Source: Artemisia argyi (lineage: Eukaryota; Streptophyta; Magnoliopsida; Asterales; Asteraceae). From it: DNA of 64,000 bases. The notes below the pieces were generated by a model, which worked only from the letters and a program-made list of their open reading frames with translations, ran no database searches and was not told where the DNA came from. A program made the position numbers and the translations under genes. The stretch covers positions 117,127,361 through 117,191,360 of the forward strand of contig CM060703.1 in assembly GCA_030686995.1 (NCBI GenBank), written 5' to 3'. Positions 21,828 through 34,395 of the stretch are shown one piece after another. The stretch's first letter is position 1; every line of letters starts with the position of its first letter.

Positions 21828-24805
21828 TGTAACAACCCACAAAATCTCATCACTATCATCCTCATTACAAATACCTATAGTAGGTATTTCACAGGTTAAT
21901 TTTTGCTTTTTATGTGCATTCATTACTTGCATGACTCTCTAGACCTGCTCACGTATCTACACAAGCCAAATAACTCAAAAGTCACATCCTATAAACCTCT
22001 GGTATGTCAAGCATAAGATCACAACAACACCATAATAAGTAAACCCAAATAAAGCCCTAATTAGGTCTATGTGCTTACTAAACCCTATATGCTTAACTAA
22101 ACTAGTTTGAAAATGTCCAAGGCTTAAGTATGAGTTACCTTAGGAACATTAGGATATATTAGCACCCTTAGACTCTATTACAAACCCTTAGAACTTAGGT
22201 ACAAGTCCCTTAGGCACAAAACCATAACTAGGTTATAACTTCCCGGAATTAGGTCTAAACTATCCCAAAACTTCACCATAAGCCACCACCATTTAGTATA
22301 AAATTCTTAAGACCTAGGATTAATTATTAGGAACTCATAGGATCTTAAACTAGGTACGAAACCCTAGGATAAACCCTAATCTCTCACTAAGTAAAATTAT
22401 GTCATTTAGGTCCCGAAACTAGGTCAAACCTTCCCAAATCTTTCCCATAAGCTACCACCAGTTAGTATAAATTCTTAGGACTTAGGATTAGTCACTAAAC
22501 ACTCATAGGACACTAATCTAGGCACTAAACCCTAAGCTAGACCATAATCACTCACTAAGCCAAATTAGGATAAAACTAAACCTAAATTAGTTAAAACCTA
22601 AACATAAGCACCTCAAGCACCTTAACCTAGCACCCTAACACCTTAGTCACCCAAAGCACACACCCTAGAACCTTACAAGCACCCAAGCAAGTAGGTGAAT
22701 CACCTCCTTGTCACCACCTTCAACTCGCGACTTCATCTCCTCTACAAAACCCTAAACCGCCATTATAGAGTAGCCTAGTCACCATGGTAGCTTTCCTTAG
22801 TCAGATATAGATGCCATGATTCACCTCCCTCCCCCTCGATACCTCCTACTTGCTTTTTCTTGCTCTCCACTCCTCACGCACCCTATAAATAGCTCGACAC
22901 CCTCCTCATTTCAAAAGCACACCTCTTCTCTTCTTCACCTCAAAACATTCTATAGTAGTAGTATTACTTGAGCTATATTAGGCCTAGAAGTCGAGCAAAC
23001 CAAGCCAAAGACCCTTGTCGAGTTACTTTTTCATCATAAAACCCTAAAACCCTAGGTTAGCTCACGTTAAGCCCCAACTGACTGAAGTAAGCTTCTTTAC
23101 TAGTTCTATTAGATTTATTTTAGTCTTAGGATAGTATTAGGATGCCTTAGATCCCCTAGGAACCCTTGCCTAAGCCTTGAACCACTTCATTTACTAGTTT
23201 TCTTTTTAAAACCCTAATATGAGTTGAATACATGTTTATATACTATAAGTCCTTAACATAAGATATAACATAGTTTAGATAACCTAAATAAGGTAATATT
23301 TACTAATCATAAGCTAGGAAACTTAGTTGTTACATGAAAATATAGTTTACTTGAATTTAGGACTAGTTTTGCAAAGTTTTTCACGCATAGGGGTATATAT
23401 GGTAACTTTCTGAAAATATTAAGTCTAGGGACTATTTTTGACATTTTTAGAAGTTATAAGTATAAGAAACCTTTTTGCAACAAACCATGTGGATATTTCA
23501 TTTTGTCGAGTTTGCTGGGTTTACAAATTAAAGTGCCCTGGCTCCTCAAATGATTATTGCATGTACATCTAGATTATGATGGCCTGAACGGTGTTATGTT
23601 ATAACTAAACTTAATAAAAACATAGCTCAATAGTAGGGAGCTTCACGTGAGGAGTATTAACTTCTGAATCACGATGGCCCGAACGGTATTATGTTGATAA
23701 CATAATATAATAGTAGGGAGCTTCATGTGAGGAGTCATATACTTATGGATTGTGATGGCCCGAATGGTGTTTTGTTATATCTAAAACATTAATGAACCTA
23801 AGAATGATTACTTAAGAAACTTAAACAAGATAACTAAAGCTTGACATACATTCAAACTTACAACACACCAGGATACGTGAGTAAGACAGTCTAGTTCCCA
23901 AGTCACTTTTTTCATCAATTAGATTTCCCTAAGCCCAGGTGAGTTCATAGCCTCATACTCTTTTTCTTTGAGTTTTCATTGCCTCACATCTTTTTAAACG
24001 CTTTCTAAATGCTTTACAAACCCTGTGAGGGGGATACATGCTACTTGCTTTACTTAAAACAGAATACAAGTCTTTTTCTTTGGTTGTTGCACGAGTAAAC
24101 TATCTACCACCACTACATAACTAAAATTCATGAATCTAATTGTTTGGGATATTTTACCCACGCGAACGCGAATATAGTTGATAGATCTATTGGAGTTTGA
24201 CAACTCCCGTTGATACTACATCTTTCTGGATGGTATCAATAAGTACTATATTTGAACCCACTGAAGGATTAACTTTGGCAAATTATCCTTCCCATCCCCT
24301 CATGGTGGGTCTGCAGCCCCCATGGCCCAGATTGGTAACGTGTGGTTCATGAGCTTAGTGCAACACACCCCACTCTTGATAATTGTGCATGCATCACAAT
24401 TATCATACACACATAACATTTTCCCAGATAGGTGTAACAACGGAACCCAGGGAACTTGTATTCACTAACACTTAAACCTATGATTCTCACTCAACACCTA
24501 GTGTTGACTTTTAAGCATGTATTCTAGGTATATCACTTCTACGGAGACATGAAAGAACGAGGCACTGAACTCGGAGGACTTTCAAACCGGTTATCATTCA
24601 AACATAACTTAACACCTAGACTTTGGGACCTCATCAAAAGTAAAAGTATATCTTTTACTATAAAACCTCTGATAATTAAATGAATGATAACTAAATTTCT
24701 AAAAACGTCTCGTTTCGAATCATTTTCTATTACTGTAATTGTGATTCCATGGAGTAATACCCCAACCCTAAATTCGCTGCGAACCTTGAAAATGGGGGTG
24801 TTACA
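21828..24805 (+). repeat. 5' LTR of A
   Basis: It begins TGTAACAACCCAC and ends GGGGGTGTTACA, with the primer-binding site following. It is 2978 bp, about 320 bp shorter than the 3' LTR. The difference is a deletion near 23475-23482 that removes what the 3' copy has at about 43760-44100. The TATA box CTATAAATAG lies at 22883-22892. Three tandem modules of about 100 bp (GATGGCC-GAACGG ... TAGTAGGGAGCTTCA-GTGAGGAGT) lie at 23570-23790. CCTAAACCCTAA-like text at 22080-22680 is part of the LTR, not telomere. Confidence 0.93.
22883..22892 (+). promoter_or_regulatory. TATA box of A 5' LTR (copies at 43170-43179, 28491-28498, 40836-40843)
   Basis: CTATAAATAG followed by a C/T-rich leader is retained in both A LTRs. 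CTATAAAT is retained at the equivalent site in both C LTR copies on the minus strand. Retention in all four copies supports it as the LTR promoter. The start site should be about 30 bases downstream (inference). Confidence 0.65.
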
Positions 24806-24826
24806 GATTTGTATCAGAGCTTCAGT
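24806..24826 (+). promoter_or_regulatory. Primer-binding site of A
   Basis: GATTTGTATCAGAGCTTC follows the LTR end directly. The GTATCAGAGC core is the initiator-tRNA-Met type primer site used by most gypsy chromoviruses and copia elements. The usual TGG start is altered to TTG here. Confidence 0.8.
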
Positions 24827-24988
24827 TGTAGAGAACAAGGTCAAAACCTAAACTAAAACTATTTTTCCTTAACCCGAGAAAGTCCTCAGTGCCCCTGCCA
24901 TTCTCCATAACTATACGTGCTAAGGTTAGTATAATAATTGCCTGCTTAACTGCTAAATGATTTAAAGTATTTTTACTATTATATAGTT

Positions 24989-25739
24989 ATGTCTACTCCC
25001 CGCTATTCTACCCCCGTCTCATCTAGTTTACATCCGGAGAATGATCTTTCCTCTCTGAATGTACTAGATTATTCCCCTAAACCATATTTTCCCGATCACT
25101 TAGAAGACTCTAGGAATAGTTTAGATACACCTTCACCCTTATGATATACACCTTTCTTAGATAACCTACATTTAAAACACTTAAGAGATTTCTATGCAAA
25201 GGCATCACCTATTACTCCTCTAAACCCTATTTTACAGCCACCATTCCTCAAACCTAGATTAGAACCACATGGTTTCTTTCTCTCTAGAGAACCATGTATA
25301 CCTAGAAACCCTATCCCTACCTATACCCCTAGATATGACCCTAGGCAACCCTATACTTTAGGACATACACCTTACTTAGTAAACCCTCCCATTTCATCCT
25401 TGAAAGATGAATTTGGAGAAAACCCTACTAGGACAACTTTAGAAAATTAGGAAAATCAGTTAGAGGAAATTTTAAATAATTTAGATGAAATTTCTTGACC
25501 TTCTTGAGAAGATAGAAAAAGGTCATGATAATAACTTAGGTAATCAACCTGACTATAGTAGTTTAAGAAATACCCTACAAGAAACCTGTTTTAAGGTAGC
25601 TAAAATACAGAAAAACCAAATGAGACACCACCATAAAATAGCTTTTGCACGCATTAGGATTTGTACTTTAGAAAAGATAATTGATGATGATGAGGAAAAT
25701 CATCAATCAAACATGGAAAACACAAACTCTTGGAATTAG
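24989..25739 (+). pseudogene. Unrecognised ORF of element A (broken)
   Basis: From ATG at 24989 one frame stays code-like for 169 codons, broken by TGA at 25142, TAG at 25448 and TGA at 25496. A +1 shift then leads into an open 84-codon frame (25485-25739). The first part is rich in Pro, Leu, Tyr and Ser (MSTPRYSTPV start, repeated PRYDPRQPY-like text). The second part is charged and helical-looking. There is no zinc knuckle, protease or RT motif. By position just after the primer-binding site it should be the gag analogue of this family, but I recognise no homologue. Confidence 0.55.
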
Positions 25740-26271
25740 GAAAAACCTTAGAAACCCCTAAGTAATATGCCTTTTATAGCCTTAGGAGTTATGCTTTAGA
25801 ATAATTAGTGCCTATAGGATATGTAAGATAGGAAATCAATAAACTAAGTTAAGTTTTAGAAACTACCTACTGCCCCTCAATTAGGATAATTTAGATAAAC
25901 TACATTTAGGTATGCCTCTCCCATATTACCCTAGGTCATACCTAACCCAATAGTAACCCCTAGGAGAATAGATTTAACCCGTAGAACATGACAAGTTAGG
26001 TACTTAACCTACCGTAAACCGTTACCTCTAGGAATTTCGGAAAACTACCCCGATGCCTTAGATACATAGATTCTCTAAACTGTTTTAAACTCCCGTCGTA
26101 CTTCCTCATTTCCTAAAACCTAATCCCTTCAAACACTATCCCTTATCAATCGTGAGAATTCTTATTCTACACCATAGTGATCTGAATTCTTTCTCCTTTA
26201 ATCTCTAAATCCTCATTACTTCCTTAGCTTTCTGAAGCTATCTTCTTCCTAGTTAGAGAACATACCCCTAA
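25740..26271 (+). other. A internal remainder, no recognisable gene
   Basis: This is CCTAGG/TAGGAAA-rich non-coding text with stops in every frame. It ends where element C starts (TGTAACACCCCC at 26272). Confidence 0.5.
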
Positions 26272-29200
26272 TGTAACACCCCCATTTTTCACTGATCGCA
26301 GCGGATAAAGTGTTTGGGTTAGTACTTCTTAGAATCACAGATACAGTAATAGAAAATGACTCGAAAAGAGATGTTTTGGAAAATTTAGTTATCATTCATA
26401 ATTATCAGCGTTTTAATTGTAAAAGATATACTTTTATTTTGTTGAGATCCCAAAAATTTAAGTGTTAGGTTAGTTGTGTTTGAATGATAACAATGAAAAG
26501 TCCACCGAGTTCAGTACCTCCTTCCGCCATAGGTCCATAGAAGTAATATACCTAGAATACATGCTTAAAAAGTCAACACTAGGTGTTGAGTGAGAATCAT
26601 AGGTTTAGGGGTTAGTGTATACAAGTTCCCTGGGTTCAGTTGTTACACCCATCTGGGAAAATGCAAGTTTTTGTGATAATTATGATGCATGCACAATTAT
26701 CAGGAGTTTAGTAGGTTGCACTAAGCTCATGAATCACACCTTAACGATCCGGGTCATGTGGGCTTCAGACCCAACATGAGGGGATAGAAGGATAACTTGC
26801 CAAAGTTATACCTTGAGTGGATTCAAATATAGTACTTATTGGTACCACCTAGTAGGGTGTTAATACCAACGGGAGTTGTCAAACTCCAATAGATCTATCA
26901 ACTATATTCGCGTTCATTTGGATAAAACGTCCCAAATAATTAGATTCATGAATTTTGGTTATGTAGTGGTGGATGTTAGTTTACTCGTGCAAACAACCAA
27001 AGAAAAAGACTTGTATTCGGTTTTAAGTAAAACATTTTGCATGTATCCCCCTTACAGGGTTTATAAAAGCATTTAGAGTGAAAGTTTAAAAAGATGTAAG
27101 GCTATGAAAAACACACCTGGGTGTAGAGTAATCTAAATGATGCAAATAGTGACTCGGGAACTAGACCGCCTTACTCACGTATCCTAGTGTGTTGTTGGTT
27201 TTGGTTTGTATGTCAAGCTTTTAGTTATCATGTTTTATGTTTCTTAAGTTATTGTTTTTAGGTTTGTTAATGTTTTAGATATAACATAACACCGTTCAGG
27301 CCATTGTAATTCAGAAGTATATGACTCCTCATATGAAGCTCTCTACTATTGTATTATGTTATCAACATAATACCGTTCGGGCCATCATAATTCAGAAGTT
27401 AACACTCCTCACACAAAGCTCCCTATTATTGAGTTATGTTGTTATTAGGGTTTAGTTATAATCATATCACCGTTTGGGCCATCATATCTCAGAAGTATAT
27501 GCAATAATCATTCGAGGAGTCAGGGCACTTTAAATCGTAAACCCAACAAACTCGTCAAAAACAAAATATCCACATAGTACTCCTCACATGAAGCTCCCTA
27601 GTATTGTGTTATGCTTCTAACTTTATTTAGGTTTTATACTTATATGATATTTTCACATTTTACCCTTATAGTTTTTATATTTACGTTTTCTACCCTAAGT
27701 TTTATATTACTTCTACTAATAACTATCTATACTTGACACAACTAGTCCCTAGACTTCTATATTTTATGTAATTAACCTAAGACTCCTAAGTTTTCTATAT
27801 TTACCATTTTAGACCTTTAACTTTATACTATTTACGTTTTTAGTCCTTTTTAGTTTATACTTATGTTATTATTTATCCTAGGGTTTTAATATTATGCAAA
27901 ACTAGTCCTTACTACTTATAACTTCTAGGAAATGTAAAAACCAGTCCCTAGACTTTATAATTTCAGGAATTTATGATATATACCCCTATGCGTATAAACT
28001 ATTGCAAAACTAGTCCTAATATGCATGTAACTTATATTTTATCTAGTATTTAAGTTTTCTAGCCTATGTTTTACTTATTTTAACTTATTTAAGCTATGTG
28101 TAACTAGTGTATGACCAAAATTAACTACTTATAGCATGCATGCAAGTATATGACTCGATCTAGGGTTTTAAAACGTAAACTAGCAAGTTAAATGGTTATA
28201 GGATCATGCAAGGGTATCTAAACTATCTAAGGCATCCTAAATCTATCCTAAGACTATACTAAAGCTAAATTAACTAAATGTAAGACTTAATTGGCTAGGG
28301 GGAGGGGGGTTTACGTGCGTGAAAGCTAGGGTTAGGGTTTTTCTAGGGCTCGTACGACTTCCAACCAGAACACAACTCGAACAAAGCCTAGCTACTCATT
28401 CCTAATGGCTCCTAACAACTGAGTACTACAGAAATGTGAGGTACAGAGGAGGGGGAGAGGTGTGGAGAAGAAATGAGGGATGGAGGGGGTATTTATAGTC
28501 GCGACATAGGCGGTTTAGGTGAAATGGTTGTCTAGGTGTTGTGCATGGGGAGGGCTGAGCAAGCAGAGCTAGAGGGGGGTTGTGGCAAGTCTAATGGTGA
28601 CAAGAAGGAGCTAGGGAGTAGCTAGGGGGCTGGCATAGGCCGGTTGTGGTAGAGAAAGGCCGTGGGAGGCGGTTAAGGGTAAAGGGTGATAAGTAGCTTT
28701 CAAGGAGGTGATGCACCTCCTTGCTTGGGTGCTTGTAGGTGCTTGTAAGCTGCTTAGGGTGTTTAAGGGTGGTTTAGGGTGATTAGGGGTGGTTTAGTGG
28801 TGGATTAGGGGAGGTTTAGGGTGGATTAGTGGTGATTAGTGGTGGATTAGTCAAGTAGGTTGTGCACCTACTTGTGTATGTGCTTAGAGGTGTTTGGGTG
28901 TATGCTTGGGTATGACTAAGGTGTTAGGGTGTTAGGTTGAGGTGTTTAAGGTGCTTATGTTTAGGTTTTACTATGTTTTAATTAAGTTTAGACCTAGTTT
29001 CTACTTACTATGTGTTTAAGGTTTTATCTAAGGTTTAGTGCCTAAATTAAGTTCCTAAGTGTGTCTAGTGACTAATCCTAAGACCTAAAGGGTTTATTCT
29101 AAGTGTGGGTAACCTATGGGATAGTTTTGGGAAGGTTTGACCTAATTTTGTAACCTAAATGACCTAAGTGGGTTTAGTGAGAGACTAGGGTTTATCCTAT

Positions 29201-29755
29201 GGTTTTGTGCCTAAGTTAGTGTCCTAAGGGTATCTAATAACTAATCCTAAGTTCTAAAAGGCTTATACTAAGTGGTAGTGACCTATGGGGAAGTTTTGGG
29301 AGGGTTTAGACCTAACTCTAGTTATCTATGACCTAGTTATGGTTTAGGGCTTAGGGGATTTGTATCTAAGTTAAAAGGGTTCTATTCTATATCCTAATAG
29401 TCCTAATATATCCTAATATTCCTAAAGATACTCTTACTTAAGCCTTGAACACATTTATACTAGTTTAACTAAGCATATAGGTTCAAATAAGCACATAATC
29501 CTACTTAAGTTTTAGTTTAGGGTTTATTAGGGTTTTGTGTTATGTTTAGTGTTTTAGATTGGTGAATTAATTATTATGGTGTTGTTATGAGTTTATGCTT
29601 GACATGCCTGGGGTTTATAGGATGTGAGTGTTGAGTTATTTGGCTTGTGTAGATACGTGAGCAGGTCTAGTGAGTCATGCAAGTAACAATGCATATAAAA
29701 AGCAAAAATTTACCAGTGAAATACCTACTATAGGTATTTGTAATGGGAATGATAG
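26272..29755 (-). repeat. C LTR copy 1 (3' LTR)
   Basis: It is the reverse complement of the A LTR family, from TGTAACACCCCCATTTT to the TAGGTATTTGTAATGGGAATGA end. The last roughly 25 bases of the LTR terminus are missing. It includes the segment absent from A's 5' LTR. It carries an uninterrupted ...TATATTTACCATTTT... at about 27808, which is the empty-site version of the position where B inserted in copy 2. The TATA copy lies at 28491-28498. Confidence 0.88.
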
Positions 29756-29811
29756 TAATGGGTATTTGTGGGTATTTGTAATGGCAGAGGTACTGAGGAC
29801 TTCCTCGGATT
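29756..29811 (-). other. C deletion junction with leader scrap
   Basis: Duplicated GGTATTTGT text is followed by AATGGCAGAGGTACTGAGGA. The latter is the complement of A-family leader sequence located about 65-95 bp after the primer-binding site (compare 24870-24895). It then jumps into the LTR about 180 bp before that LTR's end. This looks like illegitimate recombination that removed the whole internal region and part of one LTR. Confidence 0.7.
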
Positions 29812-31188
29812 TATTTTGTTGAGGTCCCAAAAATCTAACTGTTAGGTTGGTTGTGTTTGAATGATAACCATGAAAAGACCTCCGAGTTTAGTACCTCCTT
29901 CCGCCATAGGTCCATAGAAGTAATATACCTAGAATACATGCTTAGAAAGTCAACACTAGGGGTTGAGTGAGAATCATAGGTTTAGGGGTTAGTGAATACA
30001 AGTTCCCTGTGTTCAGTTGTTACACCCATCTCGAAAAATGCAAGCTTTTGTGATAATTGTGATGCATGCACAATTATCAGGAGTTTAGTAGGTTGCACTA
30101 AGCTCATGAATCACACCTTAACGATCTGGGTCATGTGGACTGCAGACCTAACATGAGGGGATAGAAGGATAACTTGCCAAAGTTATACCTTGAGTGGATT
30201 CAAATATAGTACTTATTGGTACCACCTAGTAGGGTGTTAATACCAACGGGAGTTGTCGAACTCCAATAGATCTATCAACTATATTCACGTTCGTTTGGAT
30301 AAAACGTCCCAAACGATTAGATTCATGAATTTTGGTTATGTAGTGGTGGCTGTTAGTTTACTAGTGCAAACAACCAAAGAAAAAGACTTGTATTCGGTTT
30401 TAAGTAAAGCATTTTGCATGTATCCCCCTTACAGGGTTTATAAAAGCATTTAGAGTGAATGTTTAAAAAGATGGAAGGCTATGAAAAACTCACCTGGGTG
30501 TAGAGTAATCTAAATGATGCAAATAGTGACTCGGGAACTAGACCGCCTTACTCACATATCCTAGTGTGTTGTTGGTTTTGGTATGTATGTCAAGCTTTTA
30601 GTTATCATGTTTTATGTTTCTTAAGTTATTGTTTTTAGGTTTTTTAATGTTTTAGATATAACATAACACCGTTCAGGCCATTGTAATTCAGAAGTATATG
30701 ACTCCTCATATGAAGCTCCCTACTATTGTATTATGTTATCAACATAATACCATTCGGGCCATCATAATTCAGAAGTTAATACTCCTCACACAATTCTCCC
30801 TATTATTGAGTTATGTTGTTATTAGGGTTTAGTTATAATCATATCACCGTTCGGGCCATCATATCTCAGAAGTATATGCAATAATCGTTCGAGGAGTCAG
30901 GCCACTTTAATTCGTAAACCCAACAAACTCGTCAAAAACAAAATATCCACATAGTACTCCTCGCATGAAGCTCCCTAGTATTGTGTTATGCTTCTAACTT
31001 TATTTAGGTTTTATACTTATATGATATTTTGTCTTTTACCCTTATAGTTTATATATTTATGTTTTCTACCCTAAGTTTTATATAACTTATATTACTTATA
31101 CTAATAACTATCTATACTTGACACAACTAGTCCCTAGACTTCTATATTTTATGTAATTAACCTAAGACTCCTAAGTTTTCTATATTTA
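29812..31188 (-). repeat. C LTR copy 2, left part
   Basis: It is nearly identical in order to 26440-27807 of copy 1 (AAAATCTAACTG..., the GAACGG/GGAGCTTC modules at 30660-30980). It ends at ATTTA (31184-31188), the left duplication of element B. The frame at 30253-30453, like 26876-27076, is a repeated chance ORF. Confidence 0.88.
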
Positions 31189-34100
31189 TGTCATAACTCA
31201 CCATTTCAGGTCATTTCCCGAACTTTGGAAAAAAACTATTCATCAAACACTATTCATCAAAACACTATTCATCAGTTTACTATTTATCATTTTTGGTGTC
31301 AGTTTGACATTCCGAGAAGCATTCAGAAATTTTACTATTCATTGAACACTATTCATTGCCGGAAAAGTTTTCACTATTCACTTGCATTACTCATTTCATC
31401 GTAAATTTAGTTTACGGGTATTCAAATTCGCGTAACCGGATTGGTTTAGGTGCGAATTCATTTCTTTAGTGTTAAGGACACTGCATACGGACTAGAGACA
31501 GTCTGCATATCATCAGTAGGTCATTTACATGTTATACCACTCTTAGGATTTTCAAATTTATATATTTGATACATTTAACGTTTTTACGTATAAGTATTTA
31601 TAGTAAACGTTAACACCCGGTTTATACACGACCAATATATCTAAATATTCCCACAATGGTCCCGACATATTTTTATATCCATTTTATCATCATAAAATTT
31701 ATAACATTCAGTTACCCAGTATTTTGGAAATTTATTTTATTTATAACGTACGCTTATAAATATTACGACGGTTTTCGTGAAAACTAAACAATAATCACCC
31801 GAACACTCAGTAATTGTACCCAACATATTTTTAACATATTTACAACTTTATTTCATCCCGGTTAACTTTGTTAACATTTATTTCTATTAAACCCGGTACC
31901 CGATTTTAACTTATAACTCAAATGTACACTTATTATACACAAGGTTTTCTAAATAAATCCCAAGTACCCCTACCCCCCTTGCTCTTTGAAATCAGCCCCA
32001 TAAGTCCTCACTAGGCCAAAAATATACAAAATTCTTAACCTTGTGCATTGATGTATGCTTATAATACATTATAAGTTACTAGTTATTTACATAAACCATA
32101 AAAACATAAACATAACAAATTCAAGAATCAAAAAGGCTCTCATCCTCATTTCTTTCACCATATCCACGACCTCATCACCAAATCAAGATCAAATGAAGGT
32201 TTTTGAAAAGTTAAAGCACCAAAGTTGTTCATTTTGTTAGTCTAATCAAGATTCTTGCATCAAAAACACAAGTAATCCAAGGTTTCTTATCATCTCATCA
32301 CCTAGAATTTCAAAGTGAGTATTCAAAATTATTTTCATGTTTTCATCTAATTCACATATGTATCTTATGGTATTCATGCTTAATTTCATGCACAAACTAG
32401 TTATACCACTTTATTTTTGTATACTTTTTGAACATACAAACCCTAGATTGTGATTTAGGTGTTCCCTTGTTAAATTAACTTGATTACTAGTCATTAGGAA
32501 CCCATGGCACTCTAAGAAGGTGTATGGTAGGATTAGTATAGCTTTGTGGTGTTTGCAAGAGATTTGGTTGAAGTAGAAACTAGTTTTGAACCTTGAAAAT
32601 GGATTTCTAACAAGTATATAAACATTCTGTCTCATTTTGGTAAATTCTGGAAAATCAGTAAACATAAAGTAAACTTTGGCAAAATTTTTAGAAAATACTT
32701 TCAAAAACGAATCCGAAGGCGAAAGAACGGATTAAAAAGAGTTTATAACGAAGAAGTTATGATTTTTGCAAGTTTATTGACGAAAACTATTTTCCGGAAA
32801 AAATACATGCTGTTGGACGTTTTTCGTCGGACAAAAAGAGGCTTTAGACGTAACCCGGAGGAGCCGAGCTTTCCAAAATATATTACTACATACTAAGACG
32901 TAACCGTGGATATAAAGAACAAGTAAAACGGGCTTATAACGACAAAGATATTCACGTTTCAATATCGGCAAAAATCCTCTATAATTGGCAGCTTTTAGAA
33001 ATAATAATATTAACACTACGTAGTACTAAACTCTAGATTTCTAGAAATAATACCAAGTACCCAATTTTATAACTAATGAAGTATTAGTTATTACAAGTAT
33101 ATTTTTATCACTATAAGGCGTTATTTCAAGGATTTCAACCCGAGGATTTCAACACTAACATGGAAACATACGATATATATATATAAGTATATATATTGCA
33201 AATAGCTTTATTTTTCTAATAGCAATATTTTTCCTAAGGCTTGGAATGTATATTTTTGATAACAACAAGTATTTTTTCAAAGAGTAGAGTGGTATAGGAA
33301 ACATGTGCATGGACATTCATAACATCATTTCATGATCTAAAGTAGATCGTTCATCATTCATATTAGGTTGCGGCTAGTGTGCGCGCCTTGTTTTTCAGCT
33401 CATTACATGTTCATGGTACCATCATATCAGGTGAGTCATAGCCCCTACTCTTTTAATTGTTTTGTAAACTCTTTGGGGGAGAATACATGCTCGTTTTACT
33501 TAAACGCATTACTTGCTTTACATGGTTGATTACTCAAACATTTTCAGCTTTACCTACATATATGTTTGATCACCTGCATTTCATTGGTATGTTTGATTAC
33601 CTGTATTTCATGTGACTGTTTCCTAAACATTATTACTTGTTTATATGACCTCATTGTCATCCTTGTTTATCTGGCGACATTGTCAGTATTGTTTACATGA
33701 CCTCATTGTCATTACTGTTTACCTGGCGACATTGTCAGACTCATTTACATAACCTCATTGTCAAAGTTGTTTATCTGGCGACATTGTCAGGATTATCATC
33801 ATTGTTTATCTGGTGACATTGTCAGCATTGTTTATATAATCTCATGGACTGAATTATTTATATAGCCGTTTGCTATATTTATCATGGAATTTGGATACAA
33901 GTATTACATTTGTTCACGTATACATATTACATTTGGCAGTGGGTCGTAAACACACAGGTTACAAGTCTCTTATGGCGGGACTTGTAACTGAGTGGATTTA
34001 CGATGCCTTTGCTGGGAAATCTTCATTCATATGCATAACATTCTTTTTCACAAGACTCTATGAACTCACCAACCATTGTGTTGACACTTTAGCATGTATT

Positions 34101-34374
34101 TTCAGGTATTAAGCTACGGCACGCTACAGGAGGTTTTGGCAGGGCAGGGCATGGTCATAGAAGACTCTGATTATTCATTTGGGGACCATTTTAAACTGTT
34201 TTAAGGGCCTACTTCCGCATTACTTTTAACAATGTAGATACAATATTTTTGACTTAACTATTTTATTCTAAATGATTGAAGTGAAAACCTTTTTGTACTT
34301 GTGTTGTGATATCAATTGAGTTACACCCCAGCTACATGTATGCTTCCGCTGGACCCGATTCTGGGGGTGTGACA
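31189..34374 (+). repeat. 5' LTR of B
   Basis: It spans 3186 bp from TGTCATAACTCACC to GGGGGTGTGACA. At 33639-33830 a minisatellite alternates CTGGCGACATTGTCAG (four times, one with GGTGACA) and ACCTCATTGTCA (three times). The small frames at 32055, 32411, 32774 and 33870 recur unchanged in the 3' LTR because the LTRs are near-identical; they show no domain and are not called as genes. Confidence 0.95.
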
Positions 34375-34395
34375 GATTGGTACCAGAGCTTTGGC
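34375..34395 (+). promoter_or_regulatory. Primer-binding site of B
   Basis: GATTGGTACCAGAGCTTTGG follows the LTR. The TGG-ACCAGAGC core matches the initiator tRNA-Met type site (usually TGGTATCAGAGC) with one change. Confidence 0.83.

Noticed and set aside
22080..22680. CCTAAACCCTAA-like text resembling plant telomere repeat (also TTTAGGG-like at 28740-28860 and 41090-41180)
   Set aside because: The units are irregular and mixed with CCTAGG and other text, and they recur at fixed positions in every A-family LTR, so they are LTR sequence and not telomeric arrays.
26876..27076. Frame repeated almost identically at 30253-30453
   Set aside because: It is conserved only because both are copies of the same C LTR; it has no upstream context or domain and A-family LTRs elsewhere do not keep it.
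33645..33830. CRISPR-like alternation of repeats and spacers
   Set aside because: The genome is a plant's, the units are an LTR minisatellite with short variable gaps, and both LTRs carry the same array.
32055..34112. Set of small ORFs repeated at 37825-39880
   Set aside because: They are duplicated because the B LTRs are near-identical; no codon pattern, domain or start context supports them.
34375..34395. tRNA gene suggested by tRNA-complementary sequence
   Set aside because: It is a primer-binding site complementary to a tRNA 3' end, without the rest of a tRNA.
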